Notes under the pieces: model-generated
What the model was told of the DNA's origin: nothing
Seen by the model: only the letters and a program-made list of their open reading frames with translations
The model's database searches: none
Shown: piece by piece, positions 1 through 5,503 of the stretch
Layout: every line of letters starts with the position of its first letter
Position numbering within the stretch: position 1 is the stretch's first letter
Made by a program: the position numbers and the translations under genes
Assembly: GCA_012521455.1 (NCBI GenBank)
Contig: JAAYMJ010000071.1
Location: 1 to 5,503 of the forward strand
Source of the DNA: Clostridiaceae bacterium
GTDB taxonomy: Bacteria; Bacillota; Clostridia; UMGS1883; JAAYMJ01
Length of the DNA: 5,503 nucleotides
Direction of reading: 5' to 3'

Positions 1-1908
1 ATTATGCCGGCGGTTTGCGCAAACGGGCTGCCTGAGCCTGTTTGGGAAGGGTCGGGTTATACTTTTTCAGGCAGCGGCGGGATTAAGGCTTCTTCAAACA
101 TTGGGATTTATGGTAACCAGCCCTTTAGTATCACGGTTTTATTAACGCCTGGCACCAACGCAAAAGATGAATACGGAAACGGGATAATCGGCTGGGGGAA
201 CGCAAGCAAAAACGCGGGAAACTTCATTTACTACAACAGCGCTGAAAAGGCGTTTGAATACGGCTTTTACGCAAATGACGGGCAGACCCCTTCTGAGTTT
301 GAGCCAAACAGGACATATTTTATAGTTATGACTTATGACGGGACAAGGCAGAAGTTTTATGTTGACGGAAAATTAATAACGCAAAGGGCTGTAAGGGAAT
401 TAAGTATTGCAAACACCCCACTGACCATCGGGTCAGACCCCTTCGGGCAGGGGAGGAATTTTTACGGAAGCATTGATAGCATAAAGGTTTACAATGCCGC
501 CATTGATGAAGACACGGTTTTACAGCTGGCAAACGCACAAAAGCCACAATTCCCTACACCCTTAAAGGACGCTTATTATAACGGGGCAAAAATCACAAGC
601 CCTTTTTGGAAGGCACAAATTAAAAAAATGGCGGAAAAATGGATACCCCACTGCATAGCGCAGCTTGAGGAAGTTTACTACGGGATTGACGCCTTCAGGC
701 AGGCCGCTAAAAAATTGAGGGGCGAAGATTATATAAATTATGAAGAAAACCTTTGGGCAAACGCTTATGTGTATAACACTATGGAAGCAATGTGCCTTGC
801 GCTAACCATTGACCCCGACGGGGATGAGGAATTCAAAAAAGCGCAGGATTATTTAAGGCAAAAGCTTGAAGAATGGATACCCATTGTCCTTTCCGCGCAA
901 GAGCCCGACGGGTACATAAACACCATGTACACTGTCAGGGGCTGGCAGCGTTGGACAAATAAAACCCATCACGAGGGCTATGTCATGGGCTACTTTATCG
1001 AGGCGGCCCTTGCCCACTATCAAATGACAAATATGCAGGACTCAAGGCTTTATGACGCGGCGGTAAAATGCGCGGACTTGTGGGTAAATACAATCGGGCC
1101 TGCCCCCAAAAAATTCTGGTATGACGGGCACCAGGGCATGGAGATGGCGCTTATGCACCTCGGGCAGTTTATAAATGAGCATGAAGGGGAAGGCCTTGGG
1201 GATAAATACATAGAACTTGCGGAGTTTTTGTGCGACGCAAGGGGAAATGACCAGGAATATGACCAAAGCCATTTGTCCTCAACCGAGCAAAGCGAAGCTA
1301 AAGGCCATGCGGTCAGGGCTACATATTTATATTCCGCTATGGCGGATATTGCCATGCAAAACAATAACAGTGCGTACTATTACGCAGTACAACGGCTTTG
1401 GGATTCCGTTGTAAACCACAAGATGTATATTACCGGCGGCGTCGGGTCAATTGCAAGCAATGAGGGTTTTTCATCGGATTATTATTTGCCGAATAAAAGT
1501 TACGACGAATCCTGCGCAAGCTGCGGCATGGTATTTTGGAGCAACCGCATGAATAACGCCTTCCATGACGCGGAATATATTGACGGCCTTGAAAGGCAGC
1601 TTTATAACGTGGTTGCGGGCGCTGTGAATTTGGAAGGCGACGCTTTTTACTATCAAAACGAGCTTGACGCAAACTGGGCAAGGTATTCATGGCACGGCTG
1701 CCCCTGCTGTGTGGGAAATATTCCAAGGACTATTTTAAATTTGGTAAAATGGATGTACTCAACAGAAGATGACCACACCCTTTATGTGAATATGCTGGCC
1801 GGAAGTGACGTTACAGTAACATTGGGGGATAACGAAATCCAGTTAATTCAGGAAAGCAACTACCCATGGGAAGGGTATGGTAAAATTACCGTTATCCCAA
1901 AAGAGTAA
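1..1908 (+). CDS. LamG-GH127 (DUF1680) beta-L-arabinofuranosidase-type enzyme, N-terminal and catalytic part; 5' partial, ended by premature in-frame TAA
   Basis: Glycosidase of family GH127 (or the related GH146), whose known members remove beta-L-arabinofuranose from plant glycans. The frame is open to the left edge. The first ATG (base 4) lacks a visible ribosome site or signal peptide and sits inside a LamG-like domain, so the true start is probably upstream. Numbering from that ATG, residues ~1-177 are a LamG/concanavalin-like beta-sandwich (YFIVMTYDGTRQKFYVDGK, then GSIDSIKVYN). GH127 begins near residue 186. Family motifs seen include AQEPDGYINT, HHEGY (322-326), GHAVRA (434-439) and MYITGGVG. 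By comparison with HypBA1, E487 matches the acid/base, E502 and C504 (in DESCAS) and C568/C569 (in CPCC) match the zinc ligands and nucleophilic Cys; all are present. The product ends at a TAA just before the conserved C-terminal beta-sandwich, which continues in the same frame downstream. Confidence 0.88.
   Translation: MMPAVCANGLPEPVWEGSGYTFSGSGGIKASSNIGIYGNQPFSITVLLTPGTNAKDEYGNGIIGWGNASKNAGNFIYYNSAEKAFEYGFYANDGQTPSEFEPNRTYFIVMTYDGTRQKFYVDGKLITQRAVRELSIANTPLTIGSDPFGQGRNFYGSIDSIKVYNAAIDEDTVLQLANAQKPQFPTPLKDAYYNGAKITSPFWKAQIKKMAEKWIPHCIAQLEEVYYGIDAFRQAAKKLRGEDYINYEENLWANAYVYNTMEAMCLALTIDPDGDEEFKKAQDYLRQKLEEWIPIVLSAQEPDGYINTMYTVRGWQRWTNKTHHEGYVMGYFIEAALAHYQMTNMQDSRLYDAAVKCADLWVNTIGPAPKKFWYDGHQGMEMALMHLGQFINEHEGEGLGDKYIELAEFLCDARGNDQEYDQSHLSSTEQSEAKGHAVRATYLYSAMADIAMQNNNSAYYYAVQRLWDSVVNHKMYITGGVGSIASNEGFSSDYYLPNKSYDESCASCGMVFWSNRMNNAFHDAEYIDGLERQLYNVVAGAVNLEGDAFYYQNELDANWARYSWHGCPCCVGNIPRTILNLVKWMYSTEDDHTLYVNMLAGSDVTVTLGDNEIQLIQESNYPWEGYGKITVIPKE
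1906..1908 (+). other. In-frame TAA interrupting the GH127 reading frame
   Basis: The codons around this point read ITVIPKE, stop, KEFTIKLRVPK, all in one frame. The residues after the stop match the strand that normally follows in GH127 proteins (family pattern close to EFTLALRIP). There is thus no frameshift and no missing sequence. A single base change, for example from GAA, AAA or CAA, would explain it. The other complete or 3'-complete genes here end in TAA that coincides with terminators, so TAA looks like a normal stop in this genome. Confidence 0.85.
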
Positions 1909-1941
1909 AAAGAATTTACAATAAAACTAAGGGTCCCCAAA

Positions 1942-3156
1942 ATGGAAGAAAGCAAAATCTACTCCTTTGGAAATCCTGACTTCAGCTATATTGTCAAAAT
2001 AAACGGCGGTGAGGTTTCATTAAATGAAGAAAAGGGCTTTGTGGTAATAGACAGGCTTTGGGAAAAGGGGGATTATATTGAGCTTTCCTTCCCTATGGAC
2101 ATAAAAGTTATAAGGGCGGATGAGAGAGTCGCGGAAGACCGCGGCAAAGTTTCCCTTCAGCGGGGGCCGATTGTATATAACTTTGAAGATATTGACAATG
2201 ATACTTTCAATGTGGGAAGCGTTATACTGGACACAAACTCCCCCATGGTTTCAAAATGGGAGGAAGGCCTTTTGGGCGGCGTGATGGTGATACGCGCAAA
2301 AGGCTGGAAAAAAACCACAGCGGGCTTAAAGCCCATAGATATAACCGCCATTCCGAACTACGCGAGGTTAAACCGCGGCGGGAGAAGCGTTGTCTGGGTT
2401 GCCGAAACGGAAAATTCCGCCGAGTTTGAGGACGAATGGGTATCAGGAAACAGTTTTTCCACATACAGCATTGGAAAAAACAAGGACAGGGTAATGATAA
2501 ATTACACCATTATCCCCTATTCCATAAGCGATGGGATTGTGGGCATTACAGGCAGCGATATAGCCCCTTCTAACTGGAACCATTTCCCCATAAGTGTCAG
2601 GATACAGCCTAACGGGCTGATGGACGCAAGGAATTATGACACCTTTTCTTCAAGCAACGCAGTTTACTATCAGGCAAATAAAGCTTATAAAATCAGTATT
2701 GTGGCTGATGTTAACCAAAAAACCTATAGTGTATGGGTTACGGATGATTTGGGCACAACAACGCTTTTGGCTGACAATTTCAGGTTTAGAAACGACGCCC
2801 CTGAAATCAACGATTTGGGAAAGGTCTGCGTCAGGGGCGGAAGCGGGGTTTCTGCAGGGCTGTTTACAGTAAGGGGCTTTACTGTAACAAGTGACAAAGT
2901 CAGAATAAGCAATGTGTCGGTAAATGACGGGGTTTTAAGTTTTAAGGCTTTATGCCATAAAGAAGGGGTATATGACATTTATTTCGTAGGGTATGACTCT
3001 TCGGGAAGGGTAATTAAGGTTATAAAAAACACCCTTTCCATGAATGAGGGTGAAGAAAAGGAATTTTTTGCGCAATTAGGCCTTTGCGGCGGGTATAAAA
3101 TATTTGTATGGCACAACAACACGCTGACTCCCGCAGCAAGCCCAAAAGACATCTGA
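1942..3156 (+). CDS. C-terminal part of the split GH127 enzyme: GH127 beta-sandwich plus two accessory beta-rich modules
   Basis: This is the continuation of the GH127 gene in the same frame, after the TAA at 1906-1908. Homology really begins at 1909, before the first ATG. Residues ~1-110 complete the GH127 C-terminal sandwich, including GDYIELSFPM and the highly conserved region VSLQRGPIVY (residues 70-79). Residues ~190-317 resemble LamG-like binding modules of clostridial polysaccharide enzymes (ISVRIQPNG, a central KISIVADVNQKTYSVWV, then FTVRGFTV). Residues ~318-404 form a small C-terminal beta-domain ending in YKIFVWHNNTLTPAA, similar to the FLWDS..PL tail seen on secreted clostridial glycosidases. 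As a stand-alone protein it would lack the catalytic barrel and any signal peptide. The ATG has only a weak AGGG about 8 bases upstream. It is best read as the 3' part of a broken or mis-sequenced gene; restart of translation is possible but unlikely to give a useful enzyme. Confidence 0.75.
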   Translation: MEESKIYSFGNPDFSYIVKINGGEVSLNEEKGFVVIDRLWEKGDYIELSFPMDIKVIRADERVAEDRGKVSLQRGPIVYNFEDIDNDTFNVGSVILDTNSPMVSKWEEGLLGGVMVIRAKGWKKTTAGLKPIDITAIPNYARLNRGGRSVVWVAETENSAEFEDEWVSGNSFSTYSIGKNKDRVMINYTIIPYSISDGIVGITGSDIAPSNWNHFPISVRIQPNGLMDARNYDTFSSSNAVYYQANKAYKISIVADVNQKTYSVWVTDDLGTTTLLADNFRFRNDAPEINDLGKVCVRGGSGVSAGLFTVRGFTVTSDKVRISNVSVNDGVLSFKALCHKEGVYDIYFVGYDSSGRVIKVIKNTLSMNEGEEKEFFAQLGLCGGYKIFVWHNNTLTPAASPKDI

Positions 3157-3164
3157 CCTCCTGT

Positions 3165-3198
3165 AAAAAAACCGCTGTAGGGAATACAGCGGTTTTTT
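3165..3198. terminator. Bidirectional rho-independent terminator between convergent GH127 and LacI genes
   Basis: ACCGCTGTA (3171-3179) pairs perfectly with TACAGCGGT (3185-3193) around a GGGAA loop. The stem is flanked by an A-run on the left (3165-3170) and a T-run on the right (3193-3198), so each strand has a U-tract after the hairpin. It begins 8 bases past the GH127 TGA, and the LacI stop codon (3197-3199) overlaps its right edge. It should stop transcription of both genes. Confidence 0.9.
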
Positions 3199-4249
3199 AT
3201 ATTTTATTTACGGAATTCCTGATTATATGAGTGCAGGGGATTAATATATCCTTTTGATTTTGCCCCTGGTTTTCAAGTATTTCAAACACCTTTTTTGCGG
3301 CGGTGTTCCCCACTTCCCACAATGGAAGTTTTACGGTTGTTAAGGGCGGGTTCATATACCATGAGCTTTCAATATTATCAAAACCGTGCACGGAAACATC
3401 CTGGGGCACTTTTTTGCCGTTGTCGTTGAGCGCTTTTATAACGCCATAGGCCATGACGTCGCTCATGGAAAATATGGCACTTGGCGGGTTTGGTAGATTT
3501 ATAAGGTTTATGCATTCACGGTAGGCGTAATCATATCCCCAATCCCCGTAGCGGATGTATTCTTCATAAATTGGTATGTTATACTCTTTTAATGTTTCTT
3601 TATAAGATTTAAGCCGCTTTTGCGCGGGAACGGAATCAAGGGGGCCGCTGATTAGCGCAATTTTAGTGTGCCCTTGTTTTATTAAATACTCCACCGCAAG
3701 CTTTGCCCCTTGAAAATCGTCATAATTTACGCAGCAGTCCCCGTTTTTGCCATAGCAGTAGGCGTAAATTACGGGGATATTTAGCTTTGGCAAAATCCCG
3801 CTTATGTCCCTGGGGTGAGCCCCTATGTAAATAAGCGCGCAAATGCGGGCGGAAAGCAGCGCGTTTATTGAACTGTTTACAGCGTTTTTAAAGTGCCCGT
3901 TTTCAACAAGGGTCTGATAGGTTTTAGGGGAAAAATGATTTACCATGGTGTTAATCCGCAAGTTCGCAAGGTTTACAACATATTCGCGGCTGTCGCACTC
4001 GGCGCAGATCCCGTCTATAATGGTGCTGGAAGAAAAGGCGCAAATATCTTCCACAAGTACCCCCACCACATTGCTTTTATTAGTTTTTAAGCTCTTTGCA
4101 ATGGTATTTGGCACATAATTTAGCTCTTTTACAGCCTCCATTACCCTTTTTGCGGTTTCAGGCTTAACCTTATTGCTTTTATTTAAGACATTGGACACCG
4201 TGCCGACAGAAACCCCTGCAAGCCGGGCCACATCCCGTATTGTAACCAT
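3197..4249 (-). CDS. LacI-family transcriptional repressor
   Basis: A 350-residue sugar-responsive DNA-binding regulator acting in the cytoplasm. Residues 4-23 (IRDVARLAGVSVGTVSNVLN) are the classic LacI helix-turn-helix. PNTIAKSLKT (47-56) is the hinge helix, with Leu54 as the expected minor-groove intercalating residue. Residues ~61-350 form the periplasmic-binding-protein-like effector domain, including GHTKIALISG (193-202), AIFSMSDVMAYG (258-269) and VHGFDNIESSWYMNPPLTTV (287-306). The segment between VVNLAN (91-96) and ALIYIG (138-143) seems about 15-20 residues longer than in typical members. The ATG at 4249 is preceded by GGAGGG at 5 bases, which fixes the start. The gene converges on the GH127 enzyme, which is its most plausible target, but the ligand is not deducible. 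The stop codon TAA leads straight into the shared terminator. Confidence 0.95.
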   Translation of the reverse strand: MVTIRDVARLAGVSVGTVSNVLNKSNKVKPETAKRVMEAVKELNYVPNTIAKSLKTNKSNVVGVLVEDICAFSSSTIIDGICAECDSREYVVNLANLRINTMVNHFSPKTYQTLVENGHFKNAVNSSINALLSARICALIYIGAHPRDISGILPKLNIPVIYAYCYGKNGDCCVNYDDFQGAKLAVEYLIKQGHTKIALISGPLDSVPAQKRLKSYKETLKEYNIPIYEEYIRYGDWGYDYAYRECINLINLPNPPSAIFSMSDVMAYGVIKALNDNGKKVPQDVSVHGFDNIESSWYMNPPLTTVKLPLWEVGNTAAKKVFEILENQGQNQKDILIPCTHIIRNSVNKI

Positions 4250-4254
4250 TTTAG

Positions 4255-4260
4255 CCCTCC
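4255..4260 (-). promoter_or_regulatory. Shine-Dalgarno site of the LacI-family gene
   Basis: On the minus strand the sequence reads GGAGGG, then CTAAA, then ATG. This near-perfect anti-16S match at a 5-base spacing decides the LacI start and is typical of Bacillota. Confidence 0.88.
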
Positions 4261-4276
4261 GTGTTTTGTTTTTTTA

Positions 4277-4305
4277 ATTCTACCATATTGGAATGGCAAA
4301 ATCAA
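4277..4305 (-). promoter_or_regulatory. Sigma-A-type promoter of the LacI-family gene
   Basis: On the minus strand TTGATT (4305-4300) and TAGAAT (4282-4277) are separated by exactly 17 bases. The -10 matches consensus at 5 of 6 positions and the -35 at 4 of 6. Transcription would start near 4270, giving a leader of roughly 20 bases before the start codon. The spacer carries the imperfect inverted repeat CCATTCCAATATGG (4295-4282; arms CCAT and ATGG), which could be an autoregulatory operator but lacks the usual central CG of LacI sites. Confidence 0.7.
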
Positions 4306-4327
4306 ACCCGCATATGACCAAAAAGGC

Positions 4328-4364
4328 AAAAAATAATAGGGCGCCAATTAATTGGCGCCCTATT
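4328..4364 (-). terminator. Terminator of tRNA-Arg, a perfect 30-bp palindrome
   Basis: Bases 4335-4364 read the same on both strands: AATAGGGCGCCAATT followed by its exact reverse complement. Read on the minus strand, the hairpin is followed by ATTTTTT ending at 4328. The palindrome starts at the base next to the CCA end of the tRNA gene. It separates tRNA transcription from the LacI promoter, which lies about 25 bases further along. Confidence 0.9.
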
Positions 4365-4441
4365 TGGTGTGCCTGGAGGGACTCGAACCCCCGACCTATT
4401 GATTCGTAGTCAATCACTCTATCCAGCTGAGCTACAGACAC
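4365..4441 (-). tRNA. tRNA-Arg (anticodon ACG), CCA encoded
   Basis: The minus strand folds into a full cloverleaf. The acceptor is GTGTCTG with CAGGCAC (one G-U pair), followed by discriminator A and an encoded CCA. The D-stem is GCTC with GAGT. The anticodon stem is ATTGA with TCAAT around the loop CTACGAA, which puts ACG at positions 34-36. The T-stem is GGGGG with CCCTC around TTCGAGT. The first A is presumably deaminated to inosine, so the tRNA would read CGU, CGC and CGA arginine codons. It is 77 bases long with CCA. It stands alone, with its own promoter and an abutting terminator. Confidence 0.97.
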
Positions 4442-4458
4442 ATTTTCAGGCAAGTGAT

Positions 4459-4487
4459 ATAATAGCACAAATATAACAAAAATGCAA
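4459..4487 (-). promoter_or_regulatory. Promoter of tRNA-Arg
   Basis: On the minus strand TTGCAT (4487-4482) and TATTAT (4464-4459) are separated by 17 bases, with an AT-rich spacer. The -10 lies 17 bases before the mature 5' end of the tRNA, leaving a leader of about 10 bases for RNase P to remove. AACCGGTT (4486-4493), an 8-bp palindrome, overlaps the -35 but does not extend further. Confidence 0.72.
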
Positions 4488-4616
4488 CCGGTTTTTGTGG
4501 AAAATTGAAAATAATTTTTTACTTTAGGTTAATATTTGCAATTAAATCCAAATACAGGTATTTCCCGTTTTGTTTTACCATCCGGCGGCATTTTTTATCC
4601 CAGCGGCCATGGAAAA

Positions 4617-4658
4617 CAGGCGGCAAAAAAACAGCCCCGTAATGCAGGCAGCAAAAAA
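4617..4658. repeat. Pair of short direct repeats downstream of the GHL10 gene
   Basis: CAGGCGGCAAAAAA (4617-4630) recurs as CAGGCAGCAAAAAA (4645-4658) with one mismatch, 28 bases apart. The right copy includes the U-tract of the GHL10 terminator. The left copy gives a second T-run on the minus strand, preceded only by a weak GCC/GGC stem, so a backup terminator is possible but not convincing. The rest of 4442-4674 holds the tRNA promoter and AT-rich DNA without a gene. Confidence 0.4.
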
Positions 4659-4677
4659 GGAGGCGGACGCCTCCTTA
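4653..4677 (-). terminator. Rho-independent terminator of the GHL10 gene, containing its stop codon
   Basis: On the minus strand AAGGAGGC (4676-4669) pairs with GCCTCCTT (4664-4657) around the loop GTCC, and TTTTTT follows (4658-4653, partly within the stem). The TAA stop (4677-4675) supplies the first two bases of the stem, so the gene has no 3' untranslated spacer before the hairpin. Confidence 0.88.
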
Positions 4678-5503
4678 TCTTATAAAAAGCAGTATTCCAA
4701 TTCCTAAAACAAATAAAAAGCAGGCATAAACAGGGGGTTTAATTATTTTATTATGTTCTTCCCTTTCCGCCTTTTCCAAAATTAGCGGCTCGCTTTCTTC
4801 GTTTTGGGATACCGCTACTATTTTATAGCTTTTTGTGAAATCCAAATCCAGCAGGGTTTTTTCACCCGTATTGGTTAAAACCTGATATACGGTTTCCCCT
4901 TCCCCGTTGGTTTTATAAATTATAAATTTTTCAGCGTTTTCATCAGGTTTTAGGTATATTTTATCATCAACTATTTCAACTCCGGGTTTTTTGGGTGTCT
5001 TTTTATTTTTCCACTCCATTTGAGGGACTTGGGCTTTTTCATTCCACTTTGATTTTACTGCCTCATAGGCTTTTTTGTTTTTTTCTGTTATAAGGCTTTC
5101 GTATCTAAAGAGAATACTTCCTTTTATAACGGGGCTTTCCTGGTTATATTGGATCTGCTTCGAGATTTCCGCCGCCCCGTCGTCTTCGTGCCACGCGATA
5201 TCTTCGTTGTCGTTTATCTTATAGGCGGCAAGGCCCACATAAAGGTGGCAGTTTTTATTCTTTAGGACTTCTTCCCACCATTTCGCCACCGTCCCGTAGG
5301 GGGTGCCGGGGTATGTATGGGACCAATAAATTTGCGGGGCTATGTAGTCAATGAGGTTTTCCTCAACAAGCTTTATGGTGTCGATATATGCCCTGTCATA
5401 GTGGGAATAGGCGTTCCCCGTGTCCGAGCCCTCTTCATCGTCGGATTTATTCCGCCATACCCCTGAGGGGCTTATGCCGAATTTTATCTGGGGTTTTACG
5501 GAG
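4675..5503 (-). CDS. GHL10 (DUF187) glycosyl-hydrolase-like protein, 3' part, with Fn3-like domain and C-terminal membrane segment
   Basis: The minus-strand frame is open to the right edge and gives 275 residues of a gene that starts outside the window. A GTG at 5289 is internal, because homology continues well before it. Counting from the edge, residues ~1-95 are the end of a GHL10/DUF187 TIM-barrel: KFGISPSGVWRNK, then DYIAPQIYW (52-60) and KWWEEVL, then LYVGLAAYKI. Residues ~171-241 look like an Fn3-type beta-sandwich (KPGVEIVDDKIYLKP, then SYKIVAVSQNEESEP). Residues ~256-273 (PPVYACFLFVLGIGILLF) are a hydrophobic helix, with only IR after it. This suggests a cell-surface protein anchored by its tail, though a signal peptide cannot be checked. 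GHL10 proteins are linked to extracellular or envelope polysaccharide but their exact substrates are poorly defined. Confidence 0.85.
   Translation of the reverse strand, partial: SVKPQIKFGISPSGVWRNKSDDEEGSDTGNAYSHYDRAYIDTIKLVEENLIDYIAPQIYWSHTYPGTPYGTVAKWWEEVLKNKNCHLYVGLAAYKINDNEDIAWHEDDGAAEISKQIQYNQESPVIKGSILFRYESLITEKNKKAYEAVKSKWNEKAQVPQMEWKNKKTPKKPGVEIVDDKIYLKPDENAEKFIIYKTNGEGETVYQVLTNTGEKTLLDLDFTKSYKIVAVSQNEESEPLILEKAEREEHNKIIKPPVYACFLFVLGIGILLFIR

Noticed and set aside
1042..1726. Several minus-strand open frames of 60-104 codons within the GH127 gene
   Set aside because: They overlap strongly conserved coding sequence on the plus strand, have no recognisable motifs and are shadows of that gene.
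1906..1908. Reassignment of TAA to a sense codon in this organism
   Set aside because: The LacI-family and GHL10 genes both end in TAA at the expected C-terminus, each coinciding with a terminator hairpin, so TAA functions as stop.
4280..4468. Minus-strand 62-codon open frame (contains SVAQLDRV...GRGFESLQAH)
   Set aside because: It is the well-known false frame produced by translating a tRNA gene and lies over tRNA-Arg and its terminator.
4486..4493. AACCGGTT as a LacI-type operator with CG centre
   Set aside because: Symmetry stops at 8 bases and the site lies at the tRNA promoter, which is not an expected target of a sugar repressor.
4560..4650. GGCGGCA-like short motifs as a repeat array or small RNA
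   Set aside because: The copies are few, irregularly spaced and short; apart from one pair of 14-base repeats no consistent unit or stable fold is visible.
5287..5289. GTG as a start codon for the rightmost minus-strand gene
   Set aside because: The same frame is open to the window edge and encodes conserved GHL10 barrel sequence (SPSGVWRNK, DYIAPQIYW), so this GTG is an internal valine.

Overview
The window looks like a carbohydrate-degradation region from a low-to-mid GC member of the Bacillota, most likely class Clostridia. The reasons are strong GGAGGG-type ribosome binding, AT-rich intergenic DNA, hairpins followed by U-tracts, a CCA-encoding tRNA gene, a multi-domain extracellular glycosidase, a LacI-type sugar regulator and a GHL10/DUF187 protein. 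No species can be named from the sequence alone.

Layout, left to right. Positions 1-3156 (+) hold a LamG / GH127 (DUF1680) beta-L-arabinofuranosidase-type enzyme whose 5' end lies outside the window. Its reading frame is cut by one in-frame TAA at 1906-1908. The same frame continues at once with GH127-like sequence to a TGA at 3154-3156, so the enzyme is either a recent nonsense pseudogene, a sequencing error, or (less likely) two separately translated pieces. Converging on it from the other strand is a LacI-family repressor (3197-4249, -). The two share a bidirectional terminator at about 3165-3198. Upstream of the repressor, on the same strand, lie its promoter, then a perfect 30-bp palindromic terminator, then tRNA-Arg(ACG) at 4365-4441 with its own promoter. 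From 4675 to the right edge (-) is the 3' part of a GHL10 (DUF187) glycosyl-hydrolase-like protein with an Fn3-like domain and a C-terminal membrane segment. Its stop codon is built into its terminator hairpin.

Functionally, the repressor probably senses a sugar and controls the adjacent arabinoside-degrading enzyme, but the target promoter is outside the window and no convincing operator could be pinned down. The GHL10 gene is separated from this pair by the tRNA gene and its own terminator, and is probably an independent unit. The main anomaly is the in-frame stop within the GH127 gene. I see no CRISPR array, insertion sequence or clearly new system here.
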